NCBI GenBank assembly: GCA_017993775.1
Contig: JAGOMA010000042.1
Location: forward strand, 1 to 46,718
Reading direction: 5' to 3'
Length of the DNA stretch: 46,718 nt
Origin: Chloroflexota bacterium
GTDB lineage: Bacteria; Chloroflexota; Anaerolineae; Promineifilales; Promineifilaceae
The notes beneath the pieces were generated by a model. The model saw nothing but the letters and a program-made list of their open reading frames with translations. It made no database searches and was not told where the DNA came from. Positions within the stretch are counted from its first letter, which is position 1. Every line of letters begins with the position of its first letter. A program made the translations under genes and the position numbers. Of the stretch, positions 1 through 10,394 are shown one piece after another.

Positions 1-127
1 CCATCTGCGCTTGCACCAGCAGCAGATAGGATAACGAATCGGCCGAGTCGTCGCCGCTGTTATGCCAGGCTCTTAGGGCCTGTTGCACATCCTTGTCCAG
101 TTGATCCCGGTTCAATTGCATTTCCAT
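1..127 (-). CDS. Partial hypothetical protein (N-terminus only)
   Basis: A reading frame enters from an ATG at 127 and leaves the window at base 1, so only about 42 N-terminal residues are visible. It starts MEMQLNRDQLDKDVQQAL and continues with an acidic, helix-prone stretch containing WHNSGDDSAES. The start at 127 is chosen because GGGAGG lies about seven bases upstream on the minus strand. An upstream ATG at 133 is followed at once by TGA. A second in-frame ATG at 121 is possible. I do not recognise the family. The soluble, charged N-terminus suggests a cytoplasmic protein or an adaptor to a gene beyond the edge. Confidence 0.55.
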   Translation of the reverse strand, partial: MEMQLNRDQLDKDVQQALRAWHNSGDDSADSLSYLLLVQAQM

Positions 128-290
128 TCACATGCCCTCCCGTTAGAGGCAATCTTGCGCAAGTTTTGCGCCCTTTGCGCGGAAAGTCGCAAAGAATGAT
201 AAATCTGCGCCAAAAAACTACTGAATAGTATGAAGACTCCTGAAAAGGCTCCTAAAAACAAAGCTGTGGGTGGACCAACCCTGGCAGGCG

Positions 291-609
291 TTAATCGTCC
301 AGGAAAGCGTACCCTTCGCGCATGGTGGCTAACAGGGTCTGGCATTCCAGAGGTGGGTCGGTTGGCGGGTGGCTGGGAAGTTGTTGGTATGCGCCTGCAA
401 ATTGTCGTCTAGCTGGCTATAGGGCCGCGTAATGAAAAAGCGCACCAGCGCTGTGGCGCGTTCTCTATGGGCGTCAGCCAGATGATCATAGAGGTAACGC
501 ATCATGCGGTTGGCAACTTCTTCCATGCTGGCGGCGTTTTCACCGAGACGGCGCAGCGCTGCCCGACGGGAGCCATATCCTTCAGGCTAAAGGCTGTTAA
601 ATCATACAT
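291..609 (-). pseudogene. Frameshifted remnant of a sensor/GAF-type N-terminal domain
   Basis: From an ATG at 609 the minus strand reads MYDLTAFSLKDMA. Near 560 the meaningful reading moves to another frame, giving ALRRLGENAASMEEVANR and then a long helix-rich segment ending RPYSQLDDNLQA. Near 385 it moves again to ECQTLLATMREGYAFLDD and a TAA at 291. The three segments join into one sensible protein only if two single-base frameshifts are allowed. From memory, the assembled text resembles the N-terminal region of Chloroflexota multi-domain sensors that start in a similar way. That family link is established only from memory, so it is tentative. The remnant is short (about 105 codons) and lacks kinase motifs, so it looks like a decayed 5' end or a small decayed sensor gene. 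Confidence 0.5.
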
Positions 610-743
610 GCTTCGATGATAAGGGGGATTTGCTTATCTGCCAACTGAAAAATTGCGGCAGTCGCGTTTTCGCGGCCATTTTTTAGTGGGATAGAGGGAC
701 GATTGTCCAGTTTCCCATCCTTAGGCTCTGGCAAAGCGCGGCG

Positions 744-2927
<2,184 letters not shown>

Positions 2928-3212
2928 AGGTTGATGAGTTGTTAGAAACGCGGCAAAGTTTACGGTTGATTGGCGAATAGAGGTGGGAGAACCACCTCTC
3001 TTTGCGCTGTCTAAAATTGGTTCCAGGTCCGCCCTTTGGCTTCCACTGTTTTAGCCTCAGAGGATTGGCCCAATCTTCAAGATTGGTCCAATCTGGAAAC
3101 CCCAAAGTTCATGAGGGGCGAATCCTGAGTGCTTTGTTTTGTGAGTTTTTTGAAGTTTATGCCGCCACACATTGCACGAACAAAACTTGATTTGATTTTT
3201 GTAACAAAGTAC
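2928..3212. other. Intergenic region upstream of the hybrid kinase
   Basis: These 285 bases separate the receiver gene from the hybrid kinase. They hold one copy of the paired GATTGGNCCAATC repeat (listed separately) and an A/T-rich stretch at about 3140-3205. No strong promoter was identified. The spacing is much larger than between the other genes of this strand, so the kinase may have its own promoter here. Confidence 0.5.
3061..3095. repeat. Paired palindromic intergenic repeat, copy 1
   Basis: GATTGGCCCAATC and GATTGGTCCAATC lie side by side, separated by the four bases TTCA. Each half is close to a palindrome, and the two halves can also pair with each other. The same arrangement occurs at 9040-9074 and 18697-18731, always between genes. 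Confidence 0.85.
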
Positions 3213-3578
3213 CTAGCAAGTCAGCATCTCTCTGATTATTTCCCTGAGTTGGTGGGAACTGACCGGCTTGTCTAAAAAAATGGAAACGCCCAGGTTCAAG
3301 GCCGCCTGCCGATCCCGCTCTTGGCCGCTGCCGGTCAAAAAAGCGATGGGCAGCTTGTCGAATGCCGTGTCGGCCCGGATGTGGGCCACCAATTCCAGCC
3401 CGTCCATCTCCGGCATAGAGATGTCGATAATCGCCACGTCAACCGGATATTGGCCCAGTAAATCTAACGCTTTTCGCCCATTTTCGGCCGTCAAGACGCC
3501 AAGGTCCATCTTACGAATGATCAGGCCCAACGTGCGATGAATAATCAATGAATCGTCTACAATCAAAATGGTTGCCAC
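3213..3578 (-). CDS. Single-domain response regulator (CheY-like)
   Basis: A 121-residue receiver with no output domain. The acidic pair is in ILIVDDS (Asp8, Asp9). The phosphoacceptor is Asp52 in AIIDISMPEMDG, the switch Thr is Thr82 and the conserved Lys is Lys104 in LDKPVS. The start is a GTG at 3578, supported by GAGGC six bases upstream; no in-frame ATG is better placed. The gene follows the RsbW-like kinase gene by 34 bases and probably belongs to the same transcript. Stand-alone receivers act by binding a partner or by relaying phosphate. The hybrid kinase downstream is the nearest donor, but that pairing is inferred from position. Confidence 0.92.
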   Translation of the reverse strand: MATILIVDDSLIIHRTLGLIIRKMDLGVLTAENGRKALDLLGQYPVDVAIIDISMPEMDGLELVAHIRADTAFDKLPIAFLTGSGQERDRQAALNLGVSIFLDKPVSSHQLREIIREMLTC

Positions 3579-3612
3579 ACAATGCCTCGCTTTTCGTCTT
3601 CTATTGCAGAAT

Positions 3613-4107
3613 CTAATATCGCTTCAACAAATGCCAACAGTTATTGTTTGGCTGCGGCTGATAGGAGACTGATTCAAGCAGTTGGGTCATCAAATACAAG
3701 CCACGCCCGCGCTCCTGAAAAATGTCTGGCTCTGGCACGTCGCCTAACACATACACAGGGCCGTCACAGGTCTGGTGAGTGTGCCAGCTTTCCATGGGCG
3801 GCCATTCCTGGGCTTGGGGGTCATAGGCACGGCCGTTATCTTCCAGCACCACTTCAATTGTCCGGTTCGCCGCATTGGCCTGCACTGTAATAAAAATGAA
3901 CCGTGCCGCTTCGGCCTCATACGCATGGTCGATGACGTTCATGCACGCTTCATGGGCGGCCAGGTAAATTTCCTCGGCCAGCGACTCCCAATTGGTCAGA
4001 TACCCCAATTCGGCCAATTCCTGGGCAACGGCCGTTATCGACGCATGTAGCACCACCGAGAACCGAGAATCGCCTGGCAAAATCAGACGAATGGTTGAAT
4101 CAGACAT
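3613..4107 (-). CDS. Anti-sigma factor / serine kinase, RsbW-like (HATPase_c_2)
   Basis: A 164-residue GHKL-fold protein. The N-box is visible as EEIYLAAHEACMNVIDHAY, the G1 motif as LEDNGRAYDP and the G2 motif as ERGRGLYLM. In partner switching, such kinases bind a sigma factor or another target, and they phosphorylate and inactivate STAS antagonists. The start at 4107 is preferred over a longer frame because GGGAGG precedes it and the extra upstream residues would overlap the previous gene. The ATG overlaps the stop of the PHP-STAS gene by one base (TAATG), which indicates translational coupling. Three STAS proteins and a SpoIIE phosphatase are encoded in the same set. No sigma factor gene lies in the window, so the final target is unknown. 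Confidence 0.9.
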   Translation of the reverse strand: MSDSTIRLILPGDSRFSVVLHASITAVAQELAELGYLTNWESLAEEIYLAAHEACMNVIDHAYEAEAARFIFITVQANAANRTIEVVLEDNGRAYDPQAQEWPPMESWHTHQTCDGPVYVLGDVPEPDIFQERGRGLYLMTQLLESVSYQPQPNNNCWHLLKRY

Positions 4108-5234
4108 TAGGAAACCTCCCGTATTTTTTTCGCTTTGCCTGCCTCTGATTTGGCGGGGTCGGCCGCAGCCCGCAGCGCCGCCTCGACCGAATCGAAGAGC
4201 GGGAACACCCGATCCAATCGAGCCAATTCCAGGGTGCGCCGCACGGCCGTAGATGGCGCGCAAATCGCCACCCGGCCACCGGCAGCCTGCCCTCGTTTGA
4301 AAGCCGCCAGCAGCACGCCAATGCCCGCGCTGTCGATAAATTTCAGCTGCTGCAAGTCCACGAGCAAATCAGATAGTTGACTGGCCAGCAGCCGCTGCAT
4401 TTCTTTGTTCAACAGGTCGGCATTGTCGCGCACCAATTGGCCCTGGCAGGTTAACACGGCCGTATTCGCCGAGCGCAGCCGCCGCACCTGAATGTCTAAC
4501 CCGGCCGCCGTATGCCGATGCTGGTTATCGAAGGGTAAAAACACCGGCAGTTCCCGCCGCCGCAGCAAATGGCGCATGACTTGCAAGACAACCACCGGGC
4601 TGTTCACCCGCCCGCCGGCGCGCACCGACCCGTTTTCCACCGCTTGCCTGAAGTCGGCGGCCGTTTCGCGTGGAAACCAGGTGAACGTTTTGCCAATCAT
4701 GGTCAGATAATGGGCGTCGCTGCTGCCCAGGGCAGGGTGATTGGCGTGACGCCGGTTGTAGACGGCCGTTATCCAATTGGCATACAGCTCCGTCGGCACA
4801 GAGCTGCGCGCTTCCACACCATCCAGAGGCAGCGCGCCAATCTGGCGGCCAATCCCGTGGAAATCGGTGAACGGCAGCAAATGGGTAAACGGATGCGCGG
4901 CAATCGCCAGACCGCCTTGCTCGTGGATCGCCGTCACCGTGTCGGCCGCGCTCAGCCCTTCCGGTATATCCTCTTCGATAAACAAAGCCAAAATATGCCC
5001 ATGCGCCGAACTCACCTCCACGCCTTTGATCACTTCCAGGTTGGCGAAGGTATCCCGGTGTTTTTGCCAGTAGGCATAGGCCACCCGCGCGCCGTCGATG
5101 GTGTTGTGGTCGGTTATGGCAATCACACGTAAATCGGTGTGCGTGACCACGTAATTCACCACCGCTTCCGGCTCGTGGAGGCCGTCGCTAAAATTTGTAT
5201 GAATGTGGATGTCTGCTTTACTGTAACCGTTCAT
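4107..5234 (-). CDS. PHP-domain phosphoesterase fused to a C-terminal STAS domain
   Basis: A 375-residue fusion. Residues 1-235 form a PHP domain with the expected metal ligands: His10 and His12 in DIHIHTNFSDG, His43 in TDHN, Glu73 in GVEVS, His114 in AAHPF, and Asp173 and His175 in SSDAHY. Residues 245-355 form a STAS domain with a canonical phosphorylatable Ser302 in FIDSAGIG. The PHP family covers phosphatases and nucleases acting on phosphate esters; the substrate here cannot be read from sequence. STAS domains serve as antagonists bound by RsbW-type kinases. The next gene encodes such a kinase, with a one-base overlap, so the two products probably interact. This gene may link a hydrolytic activity to partner switching. 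The fusion itself is clear; its function is inferred. Confidence 0.9.
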   Translation of the reverse strand: MNGYSKADIHIHTNFSDGLHEPEAVVNYVVTHTDLRVIAITDHNTIDGARVAYAYWQKHRDTFANLEVIKGVEVSSAHGHILALFIEEDIPEGLSAADTVTAIHEQGGLAIAAHPFTHLLPFTDFHGIGRQIGALPLDGVEARSSVPTELYANWITAVYNRRHANHPALGSSDAHYLTMIGKTFTWFPRETAADFRQAVENGSVRAGGRVNSPVVVLQVMRHLLRRRELPVFLPFDNQHRHTAAGLDIQVRRLRSANTAVLTCQGQLVRDNADLLNKEMQRLLASQLSDLLVDLQQLKFIDSAGIGVLLAAFKRGQAAGGRVAICAPSTAVRRTLELARLDRVFPLFDSVEAALRAAADPAKSEAGKAKKIREVS

Positions 5235-5315
5235 GGCTGCTCCGGCCGATCTGGCCCTATCTCACAAACCATTTGCTGTAAACCGCGTGTTCGGCCCTCA
5301 TTGCGGACCAGGGTA

Positions 5316-5681
5316 TCAGGTGGCAACGGCCGTGTGCCGGGCAAATGAGGCCACCGCCTGGTTCTGCTCACCAAAAATCTCAAACGCCCGATCCAAATGA
5401 GTCATTTCAAAAATAATCAACACCGGCTGAGGCAGCGCACACAGGCGCAGGTCGCCGCCATTCTGGCGGCAGCGCTTCATGCCCGTCACCAACAACGAAA
5501 GCGCGCGCGTGTCGATGAAGGTAACGTCATTCAGGTTGATCAAAATGTGCGTGCGGGTTTGCGCTTCCTGTTCAGCCAGCCAGGCCTGCACCTCTGGGAC
5601 CTGATGGGCGTCAAACCGCCCGGCTAAAGCCAAAATTTCAACGCCCTCAACAGACTGTATGTTTAGCTGGTTATTGGTCAT
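5316..5681 (-). CDS. STAS-domain anti-sigma factor antagonist (RsbV/SpoIIAA-like)
   Basis: A 121-residue single STAS domain. The fold-defining segment is ILINLNDVTFIDTRALSLLV. Where family members usually have Asp-Ser, this protein has Asp57-Thr58 followed by RAL rather than AG. Thr can still be phosphorylated, but the neighbouring residues differ from the consensus, so it may be a slow or constitutive antagonist. GGAAGGAAATT precedes the ATG at 5681. It lies 81 bases before the PHP-STAS gene and 94 bases after the flippase gene in transcription order. Confidence 0.9.
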   Translation of the reverse strand: MTNNQLNIQSVEGVEILALAGRFDAHQVPEVQAWLAEQEAQTRTHILINLNDVTFIDTRALSLLVTGMKRCRQNGGDLRLCALPQPVLIIFEMTHLDRAFEIFGEQNQAVASFARHTAVAT

Positions 5682-5775
5682 AATTTCCTTCCATATTTTT
5701 GTGACAACAAATCCTTGTGGATTCCATGACGGTTTCAGAGGCGATTGATCATTCGCCAGATACTCCCTGCGGTTT

Positions 5776-7128
5776 TTATACCGGTAGTATGTCGGCTTCT
5801 TTCTCTAACGATTGCGGCATTTGCTGGCCGGTGCGCCGTTCTTTCCAGGCAAGCGCGCCATCCCAGAGCAGCAGCGTCAGCAGCAGGGCGCTCATCAACG
5901 CTACCTGCACCATCACCACCTGGATGAGGCTGGCGTGGAACTGCCAGAGCAGCAGCACTTGTGCCGCCCCGCCGACAACGGCGATGACCGAGCCGGTTCC
6001 ATTGCCGATAGACAGGCGGTAGGTGATAACGACGTTGGCCAGGGCGTACACGGCCGTTGCCAGCGCATACCGCCACAACAACGGCGCCACCGACATATAA
6101 GCCTGACCAAACAACACATTCACAATCAACTTCGGAATCACCAATGTCGCCACAAAAATCGCCCCCGACACCACCAGCACCAATCCCAGCGAAAGGTACA
6201 ACAGATGCCGGTGTGGTTCTCCTTTCTTGTGTTTTTGGGCCACAATGGGGAACAAAACCGTCACCACCGACCAGGTAGCAAAAAAGACGATGCGTCCGAT
6301 CAGCGCCAGCGCCGCATACAAGCCGGCTTCTTCGGCCGCAAAAAAGCGTTTGACAATTAAAATATCGCTGTTGTTAATTAAGATTTGGCTGACGTGGGCA
6401 ATAATCACCGGCACAGCGAACAAAGCCACCGCTTTGCGCGCTTCCGGGCTGATGACCGGCGCGGCGGGCAGGCTGTTTCCGGCGGCTCGCGCCACCAGCC
6501 ATGTCGCCACGAACGACAGTGTCAGTGCGCCGACGGCCCCATTCACTGCCCAGCCAATGGCCACAAACGTCACGCCGGCCGCCAGCCGCACCCACATTTC
6601 GGCCTGGTAACTCAGCGCCAGACGGCCGAATCGCGTTTGCCCTTGCAGCACGCCCCGGTCTACGCCCTGAACAAAATAGAGGGGTAGCCCGATGCTTAAA
6701 ATCACGAACGGCCAGGCGGAGGCCGTATGGAAAAATTGCTGCCAGTACGGCGCGCCCGCTCCCAAAACCAGCAGCAGCAGCCCGCCAAGCCCCCATGCTA
6801 ACCGACTCATCCAGCGGCGCACGCCGGCCAGTTCGTCGGCGGCGTTGTCGGCAGTGTGGATGGCCGCAAACCGGGCGGCCGTGAGTTGGAAGGTGGCGGT
6901 GATGAAGGTGATCATCAACATCAGGGTGACGATGAGGCTGAGGTCGGAAAAGGCTTCTGGCCCAAGCCAGCGCCCCAAGATGAGGTTGAATAGATAGTTG
7001 CCGGCATTGACCACGGTCATGCTGGCGAACAGGAGCGCGCCGCCGGACAGGATGCTGCCGGAACGGCCGTTGCCCGCTTCATCTCCCTTCTCGCCCTGAA
7101 AGCGTGATATGAGCCGTAATTTGTTCAT
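5776..7128 (-). CDS. Polysaccharide/lipid-linked oligosaccharide flippase (Wzx/MATE-like)
   Basis: A 450-residue integral membrane protein with about 12-14 hydrophobic segments spread from residue 25 to 430. The N-terminal motif VVNAGNYLFNLILGRWLGPEA is typical of polysaccharide biosynthesis flippases (O-antigen, capsule and teichoic acid exporters). The family moves undecaprenyl-linked glycans across the cytoplasmic membrane. It starts two bases after the stop of a STAS gene and is followed by another STAS gene, so it sits inside the partner-switching set. With the two glycosyltransferase genes upstream, this suggests the switch controls or is co-expressed with surface glycan export. The exported glycan cannot be predicted. 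Confidence 0.88.
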   Translation of the reverse strand: MNKLRLISRFQGEKGDEAGNGRSGSILSGGALLFASMTVVNAGNYLFNLILGRWLGPEAFSDLSLIVTLMLMITFITATFQLTAARFAAIHTADNAADELAGVRRWMSRLAWGLGGLLLLVLGAGAPYWQQFFHTASAWPFVILSIGLPLYFVQGVDRGVLQGQTRFGRLALSYQAEMWVRLAAGVTFVAIGWAVNGAVGALTLSFVATWLVARAAGNSLPAAPVISPEARKAVALFAVPVIIAHVSQILINNSDILIVKRFFAAEEAGLYAALALIGRIVFFATWSVVTVLFPIVAQKHKKGEPHRHLLYLSLGLVLVVSGAIFVATLVIPKLIVNVLFGQAYMSVAPLLWRYALATAVYALANVVITYRLSIGNGTGSVIAVVGGAAQVLLLWQFHASLIQVVMVQVALMSALLLTLLLWDGALAWKERRTGQQMPQSLEKEADILPV

Positions 7129-7130
7129 GA

Positions 7131-7472
7131 TTAAAATGCGTTCACCGCTTCGCCAGCGGTAGCGAACATGGCAAAGACCTGATCGAAGCGCGTAAGCCGC
7201 AAAATGCGCATGGCTGTTTCGTTAGACGGCCGTACCAACCGCACATCTCCGCCTACCTGCCGCGACCGCTTCAACAAATTCACCATTACCGCCACCCCGG
7301 CGCTGTCCATAAACGACACATCCGTCAAATCGACGACAAAATTAACCGCGCCATCAGCCAGCAGACTATCGATCTCGGCGCGCGCGTTGGGCGCATTAAA
7401 CGCATCCAGACGGTCGGAAAACGTAAGCACCACAATCCGTTTCGTTTGTTCAACTACTTGCAAATTTCCCAT
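7131..7472 (-). CDS. STAS-domain anti-sigma factor antagonist (RsbV/SpoIIAA-like)
   Basis: A 113-residue STAS domain with the canonical motif FVVDLTDVSFMDSAGVAVMV, where Ser57 is the expected phosphorylation site. In partner switching, the unphosphorylated form binds the anti-sigma kinase and frees its target. Its start at 7472 lies inside the 3' end of the SpoIIE phosphatase gene (23-base overlap), so the phosphatase and its likely substrate are translationally coupled. AAGGA is present about ten bases upstream of the ATG. Confidence 0.93.
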   Translation of the reverse strand: MGNLQVVEQTKRIVVLTFSDRLDAFNAPNARAEIDSLLADGAVNFVVDLTDVSFMDSAGVAVMVNLLKRSRQVGGDVRLVRPSNETAMRILRLTRFDQVFAMFATAGEAVNAF

Positions 7473-8994
7473 TGTTATCCATTCCTTTGATTACCAAAAT
7501 GGTTTGATCATCTTCTTGCGGGTGGCCCTGACTAAATTCAGTAATCGTCTCAAAAACCGCCTGCACAATTTCCGCCGCCGGTCTGTCGGCAAGGCTGTCG
7601 ATAAGCGCGATTAAGCGTTCATAATCGAACATCTCACCTGCTTCGTTGCGGGCTTCGTTAAAGCCATCGGTAGCCGCCACCAGCACATCCCCGCAGCCAA
7701 AAGCCAATTCTTCGGCCGTGGCCAGGTTGACCGGCAGCACGCACAGCGGCGCGCCGGTCACTTCCATCAGATAAGCCGGGCCGCCTGCCGGTCGATGAAT
7801 GACGGGCGTGTGTCCGGCATTGACATACGTCATCCGGTGTTCGCGTGGCTGCCAGTTGGCGATAAACAGGGTGGCAAACATGCCCACATCCGTAAAATCG
7901 TCATACAAGACTTCGTTGGTGCGGTCGATAAACGTTTGCAACGAATTGTTGGGCAGCAGGCGTAACGCATTGCGCATCGTTGTGCGCGTCATGGCCATTA
8001 GCAAGGCCGCCGACATCCCCTTGCCGGAAACATCGCCCAAGGCAATAAACAGGCTGTCGTCGGGCTGTTTCAGGCAGTCGTAAAAGTCACCGCCGACGCT
8101 GAGCGCGGGTCGGCAGGCGGCGGCCATTTCCAGGCAGGGGAGTTGGGGTAGTTTTTGGGGCATCAGGTTCATTTGCACGGTGCGCGCCAGGGCCATTTCG
8201 GTTTGTGAGCGGGTCTGCGCGATTTGCGCCTCGTGTAGGAGTGTGTTTTCGATTTGTGATTCGGCATATTGCGCTACTGTTTCTAGCAGTTTGATGGCCG
8301 GTGACCCAAACGCCCCATATTTTTTGTTGATAATTCCGATGGCTGCCAGGGTGCGGTTTTGTATGTGCAGTGGCAGAATCAGGATGCTGTTGATGTTATG
8401 TGGCAGGAGGAGGGAGGTGGTGGGACGGCCGTTGCTCAACAACTGCCGATCATGGGCCAGCACCCGGTCGATCAAGGGAGTTAATGTGTTTTCGTCTACC
8501 GGTATGGGCGCCTGGGCGATCAATCGTTCTTCCCGAGACTTTTCAAACCAGATAAATGCGGTGTCCACGGTGAACAATTCGCTGGTTGCCTGCGCCAATG
8601 CCTGCAACAAGCCAATCAGGCTCGTCTGATCGTGGGTGGAATGGACGATGTTGTAGAGCGCGAGGAGTTGGTCTTGGGTATCCACCAATTCGACTGTCAC
8701 CGACTCTATCTCCTGTTCGGTCAGGCTGAGTCGGGCCAGAAAGGCGGCCTGGGCTTCCAATTTGGCCTGAACGGCCGTGCCCGATATGCCACAGACAAAT
8801 AATTCTCCCTCGGCCAGCCCCTGAAACACGATTGGAGCGCATAGCGGCGTGTGTAGATCCAGGCTTTTGGGCGGCCAATCAGCTAAAACTCGCCCCCTGG
8901 ATCGTATGCCAAATTTGCTCGCCCCAGAGACCAGCCAGGCGTGCGCCAGCGCTTCAATTTCTGGCCGATAAATGTCGAGAATTACGTTTAACAT
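7450..8994 (-). CDS. GAF-domain PP2C phosphatase, SpoIIE/RsbU type
   Basis: A 514-residue cytoplasmic protein. Residues 1-105 are a variable N-terminal region and residues 115-255 a GAF-like sensor. A short coiled coil leads to a SpoIIE-type PP2C domain (about 285-510). Metal-binding motifs are GGDFYD (301-306), GDVSGKG (320-326) and the late ATDGFNEA and QEDDQT segments. The family dephosphorylates STAS antagonists. The frame could open at a TTG at 9051, but those 19 extra residues would be encoded partly by an intergenic repeat. The ATG at 8994 has GGGGAAG just upstream and is preferred. The 3' end overlaps the STAS gene, its probable substrate. Confidence 0.93.
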   Translation of the reverse strand: MLNVILDIYRPEIEALAHAWLVSGASKFGIRSRGRVLADWPPKSLDLHTPLCAPIVFQGLAEGELFVCGISGTAVQAKLEAQAAFLARLSLTEQEIESVTVELVDTQDQLLALYNIVHSTHDQTSLIGLLQALAQATSELFTVDTAFIWFEKSREERLIAQAPIPVDENTLTPLIDRVLAHDRQLLSNGRPTTSLLLPHNINSILILPLHIQNRTLAAIGIINKKYGAFGSPAIKLLETVAQYAESQIENTLLHEAQIAQTRSQTEMALARTVQMNLMPQKLPQLPCLEMAAACRPALSVGGDFYDCLKQPDDSLFIALGDVSGKGMSAALLMAMTRTTMRNALRLLPNNSLQTFIDRTNEVLYDDFTDVGMFATLFIANWQPREHRMTYVNAGHTPVIHRPAGGPAYLMEVTGAPLCVLPVNLATAEELAFGCGDVLVAATDGFNEARNEAGEMFDYERLIALIDSLADRPAAEIVQAVFETITEFSQGHPQEDDQTILVIKGMDNNGKFASS

Positions 8995-9039
8995 CAAGAC
9001 TTCCCCAATTGGCTGATTCTGATTGATGTTGGAGTTTCC

Positions 9040-9074
9040 AGATTGGTCCAATCTTCAAGATCGGACCAATCTTC
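9040..9074. repeat. Paired palindromic intergenic repeat, copy 2
   Basis: GATTGGTCCAATC and GATCGGACCAATC are separated by TTCAA, matching copies at 3061 and 18697. The element lies directly upstream of the SpoIIE phosphatase gene. Two further small inverted repeats follow it: AAACCCC/GGGGTTT at 9083-9097 and GACCC/GGGTC at 9129-9141. Confidence 0.85.
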
Positions 9075-9188
9075 TCGCGTTAAAACCCCAGGGGTTTGAT
9101 ACCCCAATAATCCAAATTCTCACGAGCGGACCCCAAGGGTCTGCATAGTTCCCCAAAAATGTAGGAACCCAAAGTTTTGCAAATGCGT

Positions 9189-10394
9189 CTAGCGGCGCAA
9201 AATCTGCTGCACGTGCAGTAAATACCAATCGACCACTTCGTTGATGGGCAGCCCGCGCGAGGCCATGAAGTTTTGCGTGCCTAGCGCTCTTCGTCGATCC
9301 GGATCGTCGATTACGCGGGCCACTGCGTCGGCCAGGCTTTGCGCGTCATCCGGTTCGAAAAACTCGCCTGCGTAGCCTTCTTCGGCAATCACTTCAGCAA
9401 AATCGCCGATATGGGGCAACACGGCCGCTTTGCCATAATCACCCGCCTGATGCAGCACACCGGAACTGCCGGTGGTGCTGGTGTAAGGGAAAACCACCAC
9501 CGCCGCGTCGCCAAAAATGCGCGGCACATCCTCTTCTGCAATGTAGCCGGTGTAATGGATGCCGGGCACATCGGCGTAGTGCGTTTGCATCTTTTCCAGG
9601 TAGCCAGGGGCGTTTGGGCTGTCGCTGCCGGCGATGATCAGCTGTGTGGCGGCACGGCCGTTGCTGTTCAGCAGCTTAAACGCCTCAATCAAGGTATCGA
9701 CTTTTTTATACGTGCCAAATTTGCCAAAGGTCATAATCTGCATGGGGCCTTGCGGTAGATCAAAGGAGGGCTGCGTCACTTCGTCGTCGAAGGAGCCATG
9801 CGGGGCCAACAGGATGTTTTTGGCTTTGTATTTGGTTTGCAAGATTTCTACGTACTTGGGGATGGTCAGAGCGACCAGGTTTGCCGCCAGCACCAGGCGC
9901 GTGGTTATGGTTCCGGCAGCGCGAATGATCAGTTCCATCAGGCGGTTGGCGGCAAAACCGGCGCTGCGCAGATCGACCGTTTCCATGATGTTGTGCAGCA
10001 AAACAACGGAGGGGAAGCCGTACAACCGCAGCAGCGCGGGGGCCAGCAAGCCCAATGTGGCGGCTACTTTGCCATCGCCAAAGGAGGCGAATTGGATGTT
10101 GAACATGACGACGTCGGGTTTGAGGGCGCGCACGGCCGTTAAAATTCGCAGGGCATTCTTTGGATCATTAAAACGCCAGCAGGGAACTACGCGTAATGGC
10201 GCGCTGCCCTCAAGCGGCGTACTCACCTCATCGTAGGTCTGCCCAGACGGCAGTTCGTCTACCAGCAAAATCACCTCGGCCACTTCCGGCTTCAGCCGCA
10301 AGTAGCGCACAAAATGGTAAGCATATTCGTTCAGAGACCCTGCGCCAGGCGGGTGGGTCGTTACCAGGGCAAAGCATAATTTTTGGTCAGGCAT
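9189..10394 (-). CDS. Glycosyltransferase, GT-B fold (GT4-like)
   Basis: A 401-residue soluble or peripheral glycosyltransferase. The N-terminal half has a Gly-rich acceptor loop (THPPGAGSLNEYAYHF) and LLHNIMET. The C-terminal half has the nucleotide-sugar signature: IMTFGKFGTYKKVDTLIEAF, then LIIAGSD, GYIAEEDVPRIFGDAAVVVFPY and a donor-binding segment SSGVLHQAGDYGKAAV. This is the usual GT4 arrangement for retaining enzymes acting on lipid-linked glycans. The start at 10394 overlaps the stop of the GT2 gene by eight bases, and GAGGACG precedes the ATG. Donor and acceptor sugars are unknown. Together with the GT2 enzyme and the flippase it suggests a surface glycan pathway. Confidence 0.9.
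   Translation of the reverse strand: MPDQKLCFALVTTHPPGAGSLNEYAYHFVRYLRLKPEVAEVILLVDELPSGQTYDEVSTPLEGSAPLRVVPCWRFNDPKNALRILTAVRALKPDVVMFNIQFASFGDGKVAATLGLLAPALLRLYGFPSVVLLHNIMETVDLRSAGFAANRLMELIIRAAGTITTRLVLAANLVALTIPKYVEILQTKYKAKNILLAPHGSFDDEVTQPSFDLPQGPMQIMTFGKFGTYKKVDTLIEAFKLLNSNGRAATQLIIAGSDSPNAPGYLEKMQTHYADVPGIHYTGYIAEEDVPRIFGDAAVVVFPYTSTTGSSGVLHQAGDYGKAAVLPHIGDFAEVIAEEGYAGEFFEPDDAQSLADAVARVIDDPDRRRALGTQNFMASRGLPINEVVDWYLLHVQQILRR

Noticed and set aside
9083..9097. AAACCCC/GGGGTTT palindrome as an intrinsic terminator
   Set aside because: The loop would be a single base and no convincing T-run follows; it is noted only as an inverted repeat.
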